The notes: generated from the sequence alone by a model not told the origin. A DNA stretch of 38,330 bases from Burkholderiales bacterium (GCA_031270015.1 JAISYH010000041.1:1-38330); one strand, 5' to 3'. Positions 26,967 through 36,151 are shown, counted from the first letter of the stretch. A program made the numbers and translations.

Positions 26967-27629
26967 TCAACGGTGTGAAAAACGCAATACTAACCTATCA
27001 CCGAACATTTGTAGTATCTGAACCAAAACAACGAGCAAGACCACAGTGATCACCATTACATCGTCTTGGAAACGCTGGTAACCGTAACGCACCGCCAGAT
27101 CACCCAGTCCACCGCCGCCGATGACGCCGGACATGGCAGTGTAGGACACCAGCGCGATGGCGGTCACAGTCATGCCGGCGATGATGCCGGGCAACGCTTC
27201 AGGAATCAGCGCGCCGGTGACAATCTGTCGCATGGATGCGCCCATCGCCTGCGTCGCTTCGATGATCCCGCGATCGACTTCGCGCAAAGCGGTTTCAACC
27301 AGACGCGCAAAAAACGGAGTCGCACCGACGACCAGCGGGGGAATCGCGCCGACGACGCCGAGCGAAGAACCGACGACGATTTCGGTCAACGGCATCATCA
27401 CGATCAGCAGAATGATAAATGGTACGGAACGCAAAATATTCACGATAAACGACAGCGCGCCGTAAAATTTCGGCTGTTCGAGCAATTGCCTCTTGCCGGT
27501 AAGAAACAATAAGATACCGAGCGGTAAACCCAATATTAGCGTAAACGTTGCCGACACGGCGAGCATGATCAAGGTATCAAGTGTGGCTTCAAAAATATCA
27601 GCCCAAGGGATGTTGATCAATAGTTCCAT
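26967..27629 (-). CDS. metI: Methionine ABC transporter permease
   Basis: MetI forms the membrane channel. The 220-residue protein has about five to six hydrophobic helices and the ABC permease EAA loop region (REVDRGIIEATQAMGAS, followed by ALIPEALPGIIAGMT). Its ATG shares one base with the metN stop codon (TGATG), so the two are translationally coupled; GAGGAG lies inside the end of metN. Confidence 0.95.
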   Translation of the reverse strand: MELLINIPWADIFEATLDTLIMLAVSATFTLILGLPLGILLFLTGKRQLLEQPKFYGALSFIVNILRSVPFIILLIVMMPLTEIVVGSSLGVVGAIPPLVVGATPFFARLVETALREVDRGIIEATQAMGASMRQIVTGALIPEALPGIIAGMTVTAIALVSYTAMSGVIGGGGLGDLAVRYGYQRFQDDVMVITVVLLVVLVQILQMFGDRLVLRFSHR

Positions 27630-28645
27630 CAGCGGAGCTCCTCGACGGTTAATCCTTGTTGGCGAAAATGGGCAAGCGCGTCATCAACGCTATCGCCTTG
27701 TAATCCGAGAATGAGTTGTCCGTAAGGCATGTTTTTGATGCGGTCGATGCGTCCCGAAAGAATGCTGAAATCGACGTGATAAGCGCGCATGATATTGCCG
27801 AGTATCGGTTCGTATGTTCTGTTGCCGCGAAAGGTCAAACGAATCAAACGACTTTCGAGATGCGAGAACGCAGCATGCAGCATTTCTTCGTCGATGTCTT
27901 CCGACTCGTAGACAAAACGGCGTGATGTAGGATGTTGTGGATGCAGAAAAACATTGGACACCTCGCCAAGTTCCACGATCTTGCCTTGATCGAGCACGGC
28001 AACGCGGTCGCACAGCATGCGAATCACGTTCATTTCGTGCGTAATCAACACGATGGTGAGTTTGAGATCAATATTGATTTCGTTGAGCAAATTCAGTACC
28101 GACTGTGTCGTCTGCGGATCAAGAGCCGATGTCGCTTCATCGCAAAGCAAGATGCGCGGTTGAGTGGCAAGCGCGCGAGCGATACCGACGCGTTGTTTTT
28201 GTCCGCCCGAAAGCTGCGCTGGATATTTGTCGGTATGCTCGATAAGACCGACGCGGTCGATCAATTCACCGACGCGCTTTTTGATTTCGTCCTCGTTGTA
28301 ATGTCCGGCGATGCGCAGCGGAAAAGCAATATTTTGCGCGACGGTTTTCGACGACAAAAGATTGAAATGTTGAAAAATCATGCCTATTTTTCGACGCAAC
28401 ACGCGCAACTCGTTTTTGTCCAGTCGCGTGATGTCTTGTCCATCGATCAGGATCGCGCCTTTCGTCGGATGTTCGAGCAGGTTGATCAAACGAATGAGCG
28501 TGGATTTTCCGGCGCCGGAGTGACCGATGATCCCGAAAACTTCGCCAGAAATGACTTCGAGATCAATATGATCCAAAGCCGGAATATCGCACTGATCGAC
28601 GCGGTAATTTTTGGAAACGTCACGAAGTTCAAGAATGGCGGGCAC
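27629..28645 (-). CDS. metN: Methionine ABC transporter ATP-binding protein
   Basis: MetN drives methionine import. The 338-residue protein has Walker [11 protein letters not shown] loop MIFQHFNLL, signature LSGGQKQRV, Walker [13 protein letters not shown] and the switch His in ITHEMNV. The C-terminal 100 residues match the NIL regulatory domain, which binds methionine and shuts the transporter off. The start is uncertain: GTG 28645 gives the usual N-terminus ([13 protein letters not shown]), while TTG 28693 overlaps the end of apbC. Neither has a clear ribosome-binding site. Confidence 0.94.
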   Translation of the reverse strand: MPAILELRDVSKNYRVDQCDIPALDHIDLEVISGEVFGIIGHSGAGKSTLIRLINLLEHPTKGAILIDGQDITRLDKNELRVLRRKIGMIFQHFNLLSSKTVAQNIAFPLRIAGHYNEDEIKKRVGELIDRVGLIEHTDKYPAQLSGGQKQRVGIARALATQPRILLCDEATSALDPQTTQSVLNLLNEINIDLKLTIVLITHEMNVIRMLCDRVAVLDQGKIVELGEVSNVFLHPQHPTSRRFVYESEDIDEEMLHAAFSHLESRLIRLTFRGNRTYEPILGNIMRAYHVDFSILSGRIDRIKNMPYGQLILGLQGDSVDDALAHFRQQGLTVEELR

Positions 28646-28676
28646 GATATACGGGAATGACTGATGGGCTTGCGCG

Positions 28677-29762
28677 TCAAGTGTTTTGCACAACGATGTT
28701 CGGAAATTTCGATGAAAAATCGATGGCTTTTTTGGAAATAGCGATAGCTGTTTTTCTGGCGATTTCCTTGTACATGGAAGTAATCGGACTATCGGGCGCG
28801 GCGATGACCGTTGGACATCCTGAGTCGGCTTCTTCGCGGATACTACGCGTCAACGGCAAAGCGCCGAGCACCGGAACTTTATAATCTTCGCTCATCTTCA
28901 CCGCGCCGCCTTCTCCAAAAATACGCTCGGCGTGTCCGCAATTGGAGCAAATGTGCACGCTCATATTTTCGACGATACCGACCACAGGCACATTGACTTT
29001 TTCAAACATCTTATAGCCTTTGCGGGCGTCGATCAGCGCGATATCCTGAGGTGTGGTGACGATCAACGCGCCAGTCACCGGCACCCTTTGGGTCAGCGTC
29101 AATTGAATGTCGCCAGTGCCGGGCGGCATGTCGATCACGAGATAATCAAGCGCGCGCCATTTCGTCTGACGCAATAATTGGTCGAGCGCTTGCGTGACCA
29201 ATGGACCGCGCCATATCATCGGCGTGTCGATGTCGATCATGAAACCGATAGACATGATCTGCATCCCGTATTGTTCGAGCGGCTCCAGCATTTCGCCGTC
29301 TTGGGATTGTGGACGCCCCGAAACGCCGAGCATCATCGGCAGCGACGGACCATAAATGTCCGCGTCGAGCATGCCGACCATCGCGCCTTCGGCGGCTAAC
29401 GCCAGCGCCAGATTGACGGCGGTGGTCGATTTACCTACGCCGCCTTTGCCGGAAGCGACCGCAATGATATTTTTGACCGAAGGAAGCAGCTTCATACTGT
29501 GCTGGGCGGCGTGAGCGACGATGCGTTGCGTGACGCGCGTTTCGATGTCGAGATTCGGCAAAGACGCCAAAGCGTCGGTCACCAGTTTTTGAATACGTTC
29601 GATCTGGCTTTTCGCCGGATAACCCAACTCGATTTCGATAATCGCTGTATTGCCGTCAATGACAATTTTTTTCAGACTTTTGCTCGAAACAAAATCGGTC
29701 TCGGTGTTAGGATCGATCAATGCTGTCAAGCGATCCCGAATTTCGGTTTCGGCGGTTGTCAT
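28677..29762 (-). CDS. apbC: Iron-sulfur cluster carrier protein ApbC/Mrp
   Basis: This P-loop ATPase carries Fe-S clusters to apoproteins in the cytosol. The 361-residue protein has an N-terminal MIP18/DUF59-like domain (residues 1-90, [13 protein letters not shown]), the deviant Walker [49 protein letters not shown], and the cluster-binding CSNC in [12 protein letters not shown] 29762 is chosen because the 68 upstream codons run into the divergent metG leader and look like antisense. It is upstream of metN on the same strand. Confidence 0.95.
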   Translation of the reverse strand: MTTAETEIRDRLTALIDPNTETDFVSSKSLKKIVIDGNTAIIEIELGYPAKSQIERIQKLVTDALASLPNLDIETRVTQRIVAHAAQHSMKLLPSVKNIIAVASGKGGVGKSTTAVNLALALAAEGAMVGMLDADIYGPSLPMMLGVSGRPQSQDGEMLEPLEQYGMQIMSIGFMIDIDTPMIWRGPLVTQALDQLLRQTKWRALDYLVIDMPPGTGDIQLTLTQRVPVTGALIVTTPQDIALIDARKGYKMFEKVNVPVVGIVENMSVHICSNCGHAERIFGEGGAVKMSEDYKVPVLGALPLTRSIREEADSGCPTVIAAPDSPITSMYKEIARKTAIAISKKAIDFSSKFPNIVVQNT

Positions 29763-29925
29763 GGTATGTGCGCTCCGTATCCTGCCAGCGGTTTGACTTC
29801 GAGATCGCTGGCATCGAAAATGTTGTATTCTATCCCGAATGCTGCGTATCCCGCTACGCAGCGGCGATTTCAGTGAATCTTTGGCGAAGGCTTTGCTAAA
29901 ATTAAAACTTTGCTTCTCACTCATT

Positions 29926-32010
29926 ATGTCAACCCCTTCCAATTCGCCCCGCAAGGTTTTTGTCACGACCGCGTTGCCTTATGCAAACGGCGTTTTTCAT
30001 ATCGGTCACATCATGGAATACATCCAAGCCGATATTTGGGTGCGATATCAGCGAATGCGCTTGCGTGGCGAAGACCGTCTGTATTTTGTGTGCGCCGACG
30101 ATGTGCATGGCGCGCCGATCATGCTAAAAGCGGAAGCGGAAGGGATGGCGCCTCAGGAGTTGGTGAACAAAATCGCGGCGACGCGTCCGAAATGTTTGAA
30201 CGGATTCTTGATTTCGTTCGACCATTGGCACAGTACCGAATCGCCTGAAAACACCGAATTATCACGTGACGTTTATCGCAAACTGAAGGCGCGCCAATTG
30301 ATTTACGGCAAAACCATCGAGCAGTTTTTTGATCCGGTGAAAAATATATTTTTGCCAGATCGTTATATCAAGGGCGAATGCCCCCGCTGCCACGCGCCGG
30401 ATCAATATGGCGACGCCTGCGAGCAATGCAGCGCCGTGTATAACGCTACCGAGTTGATCGATCCGCGTTCGACGCTTTCCGGCGCGTCGCCTGTGTTGAA
30501 GTCGTCCGAACATTTTTTCTTTCGCCTCTCCGATCCGCAATGTTTGGAATTTTTGCGCGAGTGGGTCAAAGGCGACCGCTTGCAAGGTGAAGTCACCAAC
30601 AAAATCCGCGAATGGTTGGGACACGATGGCGAGGAGAGCAAAATCGTCGATTGGGATATTTCGCGCGACGCGCCGTATTTCGGCATCGAAATCCCCGACG
30701 CGCCAGGGAAATACTTTTACGTCTGGTTGGACGCGCCTATCGGCTATTTGGCGAGTCTCAAAGCGAGGTTGGCGCAAGAAAACATCGCGCTGGAAGATTT
30801 TTTAGGGGGCGCTGATATCGAACAATATCACTTCATTGGAAAGGATATTATTTATTTTCATACGCTTTTCTGGCCTGCGATGATGAAATTTTCGGGTGCG
30901 CCTTATCATATTCCCGATAACATTTTCGTACACGGATTCATCATGTTTTCCGGCGAAAAGATGTCCAAATCTCGGGGAACGGGTATCAACCCCGAATTGT
31001 ATCTCGATTTTGGTTTAAATGCGGAATGGTTGCGTTATTACTTTGCCGCTAAACTCAATGATCGCGTCGAAGATTTGGATTTCAACCCCGATGATTTCAT
31101 CGCACGTGTGAACAGCGATCTGGTCGGCAAATACGTCAATATCGCCAGTCGCGCTGCGCCCTTCGTGCAAAAGTATTTCGATCATCATCTCGGCAAGAAC
31201 TTTGCTGATCTGCCGATCGTTCAAGAAACACGCGGCGAAGCGACAACATTGGCGGAGTTACTCGAGAAGCGGCAATTTTCCGCAGCGGTACGCCGTATCA
31301 TGGAACTCGCTGATTGCATGAACGCTTATTGGGATCAAAAAGCGCCTTGGACGTTGGCGAAACGGTTCGACACGTTGAGCGATGCCGAGCGCGCCGATTT
31401 GCACGATACCTGCTCGGCGGCGCTGGAAGTGTTTCGTTTGTTGACGTTATATCTCAAGCCTATTTTGCCGAGACTGGCGGGAGAGGCAGAACAGTTCTTG
31501 AATATCGCATCTTTGGCTTGGAGTGACGCGGATGTGCCGTTGCCGATGGGACATCGCGTGAATATCTATCAGCATCTGATGACGCGAGTCGATGGCAAAC
31601 AGATCGACCAATTGCTGGAAGCGCAAGCAAAGCAACAGATTCAAAAATCTGAACCCGAAGCCAAGAGCGAAACCGCGTCTGCCATGATCAATATTGATGA
31701 TTTTGCCAAAGTCGATTTACGTATCGGAAAAATTCTTAACGCGGAAAGTATCGAAGGTTCGGATAAACTTCTGAAAATCACTGTGGATATCGGAGAAGAT
31801 AAGCCGCGTACCGTATTCGCTGGCATCAAAAAATCGTACTCGCCTGAGCATTTGATCGGGCGTTTGACGCCGATCATCGTTAATCTCGCGCCGCGTAAAA
31901 TGAAATTCGGCGTTTCCGAAGGCATGATTCTCGCGGCATCTAGCACAGATTCAGGAATTTATCTATTGCAACCCGATGCGGGCGCCGCCATCGGCATGAA
32001 AATCAAGTGA
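29926..32010 (+). CDS. metG: Methionyl-tRNA synthetase
   Basis: MetG charges tRNA-Met. The 694-residue protein has the class I HIGH motif in PYANGVFHIGHIMEY, a zinc knuckle with CPRC and CEQC, the KMSKS loop (GEKMSKSRGTG), the anticodon-binding helical domain and a C-terminal tRNA-binding OB domain from about residue 590 (FAKVDLRIGKILNAESIEGS, FAGIKKSY). ATG 29926 fits the usual N-terminus; the 29 codons upstream are in the intergenic region. It diverges from apbC, a common pairing. No ribosome-binding site is obvious. Confidence 0.97.
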   Translation: MSTPSNSPRKVFVTTALPYANGVFHIGHIMEYIQADIWVRYQRMRLRGEDRLYFVCADDVHGAPIMLKAEAEGMAPQELVNKIAATRPKCLNGFLISFDHWHSTESPENTELSRDVYRKLKARQLIYGKTIEQFFDPVKNIFLPDRYIKGECPRCHAPDQYGDACEQCSAVYNATELIDPRSTLSGASPVLKSSEHFFFRLSDPQCLEFLREWVKGDRLQGEVTNKIREWLGHDGEESKIVDWDISRDAPYFGIEIPDAPGKYFYVWLDAPIGYLASLKARLAQENIALEDFLGGADIEQYHFIGKDIIYFHTLFWPAMMKFSGAPYHIPDNIFVHGFIMFSGEKMSKSRGTGINPELYLDFGLNAEWLRYYFAAKLNDRVEDLDFNPDDFIARVNSDLVGKYVNIASRAAPFVQKYFDHHLGKNFADLPIVQETRGEATTLAELLEKRQFSAAVRRIMELADCMNAYWDQKAPWTLAKRFDTLSDAERADLHDTCSAALEVFRLLTLYLKPILPRLAGEAEQFLNIASLAWSDADVPLPMGHRVNIYQHLMTRVDGKQIDQLLEAQAKQQIQKSEPEAKSETASAMINIDDFAKVDLRIGKILNAESIEGSDKLLKITVDIGEDKPRTVFAGIKKSYSPEHLIGRLTPIIVNLAPRKMKFGVSEGMILAASSTDSGIYLLQPDAGAAIGMKIK

Positions 32011-32034
32011 CCGCTAACCTTATATTGAAAAACT

Positions 32035-33804
32035 ATGTCTCTCCGTCTGTTTCGTCCCGTAATACTTAATTGCATCGATGGCTATAACCGCGATACTTTC
32101 AAAGCCGATCTCAGTGCTGGCGTGACGGTCGGCATCGTAGCGTTGCCATTGGCGATGGCGTTTGCCATTGCTTCAGGCGTGCCACCGCAAGCAGGGATCA
32201 TAACGGCGATCATTACCGGGTTTTTTGTTTCTTTGCTTGGTGGCTCGCGTTTTCAAATCGCCGGACCGACTGGCGCTTACATCGTAATTGTGTACGGTAT
32301 CGTCAGCGAATACGGATTTGCCAATCTATTGGTTTGCACGATGGCTTCCGGTTGTTTACTTTTCTTGATGGGATTCATGCGATTGGGTGCATTGATTCGA
32401 TTCATTCCTGTCGCGATCGTGATCGGCTTCACCAATGGTATTGCCGTATTGATTATGCTCTCGCAAGTCAAGGAATTTCTGGGACTGTCGGTAACCTTAC
32501 CAGATGAATTTTTCGCCAAATTGCAAGTGATTTTCGAAAATATCGGCTCAATAAATTTGCACGCGGTGATATTGAGTACGATATGTGTACTGGCGATTTG
32601 GTTCTGGCCATCACGCGGCATTGTGACGACAGGTTCGGTGCTCAAAGCGCAAGGCGAACAACTATTACCCGACAAAGAAAACGAAGGCGGCGTCATTGAC
32701 ACAACGTTAAGAGCAACGCGATTTTTGGTTCATCAAACGCTTGCGCATACGGCGCGAGGCTGGAGATTGATGGCACGGATTCCAGCGCCAATAGGCGTAT
32801 TGGTTTTGGCGTCTTTACTCGTCGCGGTACTCAAACCGATGGGGTTCTCGGTAGAAACCATTGGTACGCGATTTGATGGCGGCATTCCGCAAGGTTTCCC
32901 GCCCTTGCAATTTCCAGAATTTTCATGGGAAAGTTTGCGCCGTTTGGCGTCGCCGACAGTGACGATTGCGTTGCTCGGCGCGATCGAGTCTTTGTTATCG
33001 GCTCGTGTCGCCGACGCGCAAACTGATGATCGGCATGATCCTAATCAAGAATTGATGGCGCAAGGTATCGCCAATATCGTCGTGCCGTTCTTCGGCGGCA
33101 TCCCGGCGACGGGCGCGATTGCACGAACGGCGACCAATATTCGCGCCGGAGCGAAAACACCCATCGCCGGTATGATTCATTCGCTGGCATTATTATTAAT
33201 TATTTTAATCGCCGCGCCATTGGCAAGTTTCATCCCGCTTGCCGCGCTATGCGCGATTCTGGTCATTGTTTCGATCAATATGGGAGACTGGCACGCGTTT
33301 TATCGAATGCGTCAGTTTCCAGTAAATTATCGAATCATTTTATTGGCGACGTTCATCGTTACCGTAATTTTTGATCTGACCTTGGCGGTCGAAATCGGTT
33401 TGGTATTAGCCAGTCTGTTTTTTATTTTCCGCGTGGCAAACTTGACGCGCATCGAACGATTGGCGCTTGAAAAATTGCCGCCTGGCGTATCAGCGTATCG
33501 CTTGTCCGGCTCGTTATTCTTCGGAGCGGTTGGCAAAATCGAACCGCTGATGGATCATCGTATCAGCACGGCGCATATTGTGATTCTCGACATGCATTAT
33601 GTACTGGATATCGACGATACCGGACTTGACGCGCTGTCATCGTTGCAGAAAGCACTCAAAAAACGCGACGGTTATTTGGTTTTATGCGATGTCAACGAAA
33701 CGGTACGCGAAAATATGGAGCGTACTGGCTTCGTGCGCGAGGTACTGGGTGAAGATCATATCGTGGACGATGTCGCCGCGGCAGTAGCTATCGTTCAGTC
33801 TTGA
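32035..33804 (+). CDS. SulP/SLC26-family anion transporter with STAS domain
   Basis: This is an inner-membrane anion transporter of 589 residues. The N-terminal region has the SulP signature: FKADLSAGVTVGIVALPLAM, then IAGPTGAYIVIV and GFTNGIAVLIMLSQVKEF, about 10-14 hydrophobic segments in all. The C-terminal STAS domain from about residue 460 has AYRLSGSLFFGAVGKIEP and VILDMHYVLDIDDTGLDAL. Substrates in the family include sulfate, bicarbonate and C4-dicarboxylates; the sequence does not tell which. It is 24 bases after metG and may be cotranscribed. Its stop marks the border of the accessory region. Confidence 0.92.
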   Translation: MSLRLFRPVILNCIDGYNRDTFKADLSAGVTVGIVALPLAMAFAIASGVPPQAGIITAIITGFFVSLLGGSRFQIAGPTGAYIVIVYGIVSEYGFANLLVCTMASGCLLFLMGFMRLGALIRFIPVAIVIGFTNGIAVLIMLSQVKEFLGLSVTLPDEFFAKLQVIFENIGSINLHAVILSTICVLAIWFWPSRGIVTTGSVLKAQGEQLLPDKENEGGVIDTTLRATRFLVHQTLAHTARGWRLMARIPAPIGVLVLASLLVAVLKPMGFSVETIGTRFDGGIPQGFPPLQFPEFSWESLRRLASPTVTIALLGAIESLLSARVADAQTDDRHDPNQELMAQGIANIVVPFFGGIPATGAIARTATNIRAGAKTPIAGMIHSLALLLIILIAAPLASFIPLAALCAILVIVSINMGDWHAFYRMRQFPVNYRIILLATFIVTVIFDLTLAVEIGLVLASLFFIFRVANLTRIERLALEKLPPGVSAYRLSGSLFFGAVGKIEPLMDHRISTAHIVILDMHYVLDIDDTGLDALSSLQKALKKRDGYLVLCDVNETVRENMERTGFVREVLGEDHIVDDVAAAVAIVQS

Positions 33805-33831
33805 ATATCGTCGGAAGACACCTACGTTGCG

Positions 33832-33984
33832 CCGAGTATCATGGCTTTGCGTATGAATGCCTATCGCGCCTTCGGCGCCAGAAGGGTAATGCCGTTCTTC
33901 GATAGCGCCATTCTGATCGTGTTTGACTTCAAAGCTGCCTAAGTACCACAGGCTCACCTCGCGATCTGTTATCCGAATGCACTG
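33832..33984 (-). pseudogene. Rhs core fragment
   Basis: A 51-codon stretch bounded upstream by a stop codon reads VSLWYLGSFEVKHDQNGAI then EERHYPSGAEGAIGIHTQ. This is the YLG-x-x-E ... HY pattern of Rhs/YD-repeat cores. It then runs out near the end of the SulP gene. No larger Rhs gene is visible. It sits downstream of the toxin cassette, on the same strand, and is probably what is left of a deleted or recombined Rhs locus. Confidence 0.45.
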
Positions 33985-34070
33985 TCACTGATGCGACCTT
34001 GGTCTGTTTTGTAATGGTAACTAGCCGCCCGCAATAAATTCATTCATTAGAACAGTTTTAGTAAGCTTGA

Positions 34071-34550
34071 CTATTTGTTGAACTTGACAAGGATAATGCT
34101 TCCATCAAAATCCAACAAGTTAATCTCTTCCATCATGATTTCCTCGGATTCCTTTTCAGAAAAACCGCCAGTACCCGCCCCTATAAGAGGAAAAGCAATA
34201 GAAGAAAAATTTTTTTCTTTCGCTAAAGATAAGGCGTTCGCGGTTGATAATTTTATAGAACGTTTACTTGCCTGCCAAGTTAACCCTATCCCTGCAACAT
34301 GAATTATTCCCTGATATGGGAGTTTACCTGCCGAAGTAAATACCGCTTGACCTAAAGATAAAACCCCATAACGACGAAGCTCAATAAAAGGCTTGTATCC
34401 CGCTTTTCTTTTAATCGCTCCGGAAACACCTTGGGGAAGTAGCAGCCACCAAGGAATAAAATTACGGTTCCATGTGTTTACAATTACCTCCACAGACTGC
34501 TCAAGCAAATCCCCTTCTACAAATTCTATCTTTTTGTTTTTGGAGAACAT
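34071..34550 (-). CDS. Macrodomain protein, candidate ADP-ribose-binding or -removing immunity protein
   Basis: The 159-residue protein is a complete stand-alone macrodomain. Visible are VEGDLLEQSVEVIVNTWNRN (first loop with N25, N28, N30), the loop-1 GVSGAIKRKAG at 41-51, TSAGKLPYQGIIHVAGIGL, and the phosphate-binding loop IAFPLIGAGTGGFS at 118-131. Macrodomains bind ADP-ribose, and some hydrolyse it from proteins or nucleic acids. The gene starts 6 bases after the two-TM gene, which itself starts 4 bases after a putative ADP-ribosyltransferase toxin. This context suggests that it reverses or buffers self-ADP-ribosylation. The local DNA is AT-rich (one sampled 60-base row is 30% GC), pointing to transfer. 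A housekeeping O-acetyl-ADP-ribose role is the alternative. Confidence 0.85.
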   Translation of the reverse strand: MFSKNKKIEFVEGDLLEQSVEVIVNTWNRNFIPWWLLLPQGVSGAIKRKAGYKPFIELRRYGVLSLGQAVFTSAGKLPYQGIIHVAGIGLTWQASKRSIKLSTANALSLAKEKNFSSIAFPLIGAGTGGFSEKESEEIMMEEINLLDFDGSIILVKFNK

Positions 34551-34556
34551 CTTTAG

Positions 34557-34808
34557 TTATACCGCATCCTCATTATCAATTTTAATCTTCAATATCTTTT
34601 CAATGAAGAATGGAATAAAAAAATAATGCAGAATATAGGGGAGGGTTCCTATTACCCATATTAAAAGAATAAGTAATTGATAGAAGCTCTTTTTAGGAAA
34701 GACAAAAAAGCCAAGGTATACGCTACTTAATAGACACGCCCAAAAAAACATAATACAAATGTTTTTAGAAATACTCATAATCTTTTTAAACTTTTTTTGG
34801 GTCATCAT
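34557..34808 (-). CDS. Small two-TM protein in the toxin cassette
   Basis: This is an 83-residue protein of no family I recognise. It has a basic N-terminus (KKFKKIM), hydrophobic segments at about 16-37 and 43-67, and a short charged tail (KIDNEDAV). Both ends are within 4-6 bases of the toxin and macrodomain genes, so it belongs to the same operon. It could be a second immunity protein acting at the membrane, or an accessory factor. Base composition is very AT-rich (about 30% GC in one sampled row). Confidence 0.65.
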   Translation of the reverse strand: MMTQKKFKKIMSISKNICIMFFWACLLSSVYLGFFVFPKKSFYQLLILLIWVIGTLPYILHYFFIPFFIEKILKIKIDNEDAV

Positions 34809-34812
34809 ACGT

Positions 34813-35454
34813 TTACTTAAAAGCCTTTCTATTAGCCAAGCTCCCGTATAGGGTAACCCATGCTCCTGTTTTAATATAACCGCTAGATGTCGGCTGCAAA
34901 AACGTTCCCGGAAAGACCCTTAAGTATCTCGCAGTATTCGTTATCTCGATAGGAACTTTTGATCCTGAAGGAACAAATAAATTACGGGGATATGGATCCA
35001 TTGAGGAAGCATACCGCCCTCCACCAAAAACTCCTCCAGAAGATGCCCTCAAACCAGATTCCGTTATCCCCAATGCTCCTGTTTCCGTAGTGTAATGCGT
35101 CAAGGTAGATGGCCTTGCTCCCATCATAAAAGCCGCAATTGTAATTGCTGTACCTGTAACACGCCCACCAATATATTCGTTGGCCTGTAGATTAACACCT
35201 CCATCAATTCCAAGGCTATCACGAATATACTGTCCATCAACAAAACCAAGAGACATTGTTGCCAAAATACCATCTCCTAATCCTGCCGAAAAATCAACCA
35301 CCCATTGAGGCAGACTAGGAGGAATAAAGGACGACGCTCTATGAGAAAAGTCATTAAACAAATATCCAAACGCCCCAATCACCGCGCCATATCTGCCGCT
35401 TTCCCCTGTCACCATCGAGCCGATGGCGCCGGAAATTGAATATTTTTCTTTAAT
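34813..35454 (-). CDS. Orphan Rhs-type toxin tip, putative HYD1-like ADP-ribosyltransferase
   Basis: The open frame (stop at 35457-35455) has no good start: ATG 35415 lacks a ribosome-binding site, and 13 Rhs-like codons precede it. Numbering from that Met, residues 1-22 (GRYGAVIGAFGYLFND) and 41-90 (DFSAGLGDGIL, SLGIDGGVN, EYIGGRVTGTA) are the linker commonly seen between an Rhs core and its C-terminal toxin. Residues 104-200 look like an ADP-ribosyltransferase of the HYD1 type: TLTHYTTETGALGITESG (H107-Y108), GVFGGGRYASS (Y135) and VPIEITN (E157), giving an H-Y-E style triad. It is therefore a displaced toxin tip without its delivery core, likely silent unless recombined onto an Rhs gene. 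Two small genes, including a macrodomain, follow at once. The toxin class is inferred from motif and context. Confidence 0.65.
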   Translation of the reverse strand: MKEKYSISGAIGSMVTGESGRYGAVIGAFGYLFNDFSHRASSFIPPSLPQWVVDFSAGLGDGILATMSLGFVDGQYIRDSLGIDGGVNLQANEYIGGRVTGTAITIAAFMMGARPSTLTHYTTETGALGITESGLRASSGGVFGGGRYASSMDPYPRNLFVPSGSKVPIEITNTARYLRVFPGTFLQPTSSGYIKTGAWVTLYGSLANRKAFK

Positions 35455-35505
35455 TTACAACGTGTTAGCTGGGGCATAATAGGTCTATTTTAGATCTTAT
35501 CTACT

Positions 35506-35739
35506 TCAGCTCCATTCAAAATATCCATTTTTTCTTCCATATCCTCCGGATATCCTCAATATTTCTCTAGAATATCCGTCTCGACCGATAATAGCACTTA
35601 CACGACCCGAACTCTGAAAAGCCTCTACACTGATCGGGAAAGCATGATAATCTCCTCGTCCCATCTGTTGCACCACCTTATCAGTGTATCTTGTTCCATA
35701 GAAAAATCGTAATCTCTCAAATGCGATACAGGATAAAAC
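35506..35739 (-). pseudogene. Polymorphic-toxin C-terminal remnant (YTDKV/DYHAFP type)
   Basis: A 77-codon frame bounded upstream by a stop reads FFYGTRYTDKVVQQMGRGDYHAFPIS, VEAFQSSGRVSAIIGRDG, YSREILRISGGYGRKNGYFEW (quoted in pieces). The YTDKVxxQM...DYHAFPxxV...GDG pattern resembles a C-terminal domain I associate with Rhs or haemagglutinin-type toxins. It has no start codon, no Rhs core and no obvious immunity gene. It lies 51 bases upstream of the open frame of the ADP-ribosyltransferase tip, like the serial displaced tips found behind rhs genes. Confidence 0.45.
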
Positions 35740-35947
35740 CTATTCGCTAACCTTCCGAAGGTCTTTTCCTCGTTGAAAACTGGCACCACCACACTCAATT
35801 CCACCATTTAAGTTTCCCCTCTTTTCTGGATATCCGCCCAAGCTTCATCCCATTATATTGTCTATTACTGTTATATCGCGCGCGGAACACAACCATCTTT
35901 TACTTTCCAAATGATGATCCTTTACGTTTCGGTGACGTGGTAGGACA

Positions 35948-36151
35948 TCATGACCGACACTTCAGAGTCCTGTTGATGTCGAAGCCATGTCCATGTAGCA
36001 AGTTATAGTCCTCGTCCGGCATCCGCAGGATTCTGTTTTTTTCGAACAGCCGGAAGATCTCGTTGCCGGGCATCTTTTTCATGCTCGCATATTTTTCGAT
36101 GCGGAACACTTTGAACGACAGCCGACTCATACGGTCTTCATTTTCCGTCAA
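35948..36151 (-). CDS. DUF3791-like small protein
   Basis: A 67-residue ORF whose start overlaps the end of cas7c by 14 bases (ATG 36130 is an alternative start). LSFKVFRIEKYASMKKMPGN, EIFRLFEKNRIL and YNLLHGHGFDI (in pieces) match the pattern I know for DUF3791: F-x-V-F-x-I-E-x-Y, M-x-G-x-E-x-F-x-L-F, then Y-x-L-L-H. The C-terminal VDDI-type end is missing and replaced by NRTLKCRS, suggesting a frameshift or truncation. DUF3791 genes are often paired with DUF3990 genes in toxin-antitoxin-like modules; here only a few codons (MMSYHVTET then stop) follow. It occupies the place where a type I-C operon normally has cas4. Confidence 0.5.
   Translation of the reverse strand: MTENEDRMSRLSFKVFRIEKYASMKKMPGNEIFRLFEKNRILRMPDEDYNLLHGHGFDINRTLKCRS

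Noticed and set aside
35625-35807. Short frame beginning VELSVVVPVFNEE, resembling a glycosyltransferase family 2 start
   Set aside because: The rest lacks any glycosyltransferase feature, and the overlapping frame carries toxin-like motifs; the resemblance is only about ten residues.
35450-36150. Type I-C CRISPR array next to cas7c
   Set aside because: No regularly spaced direct repeat of 30-37 bases is visible in this stretch.
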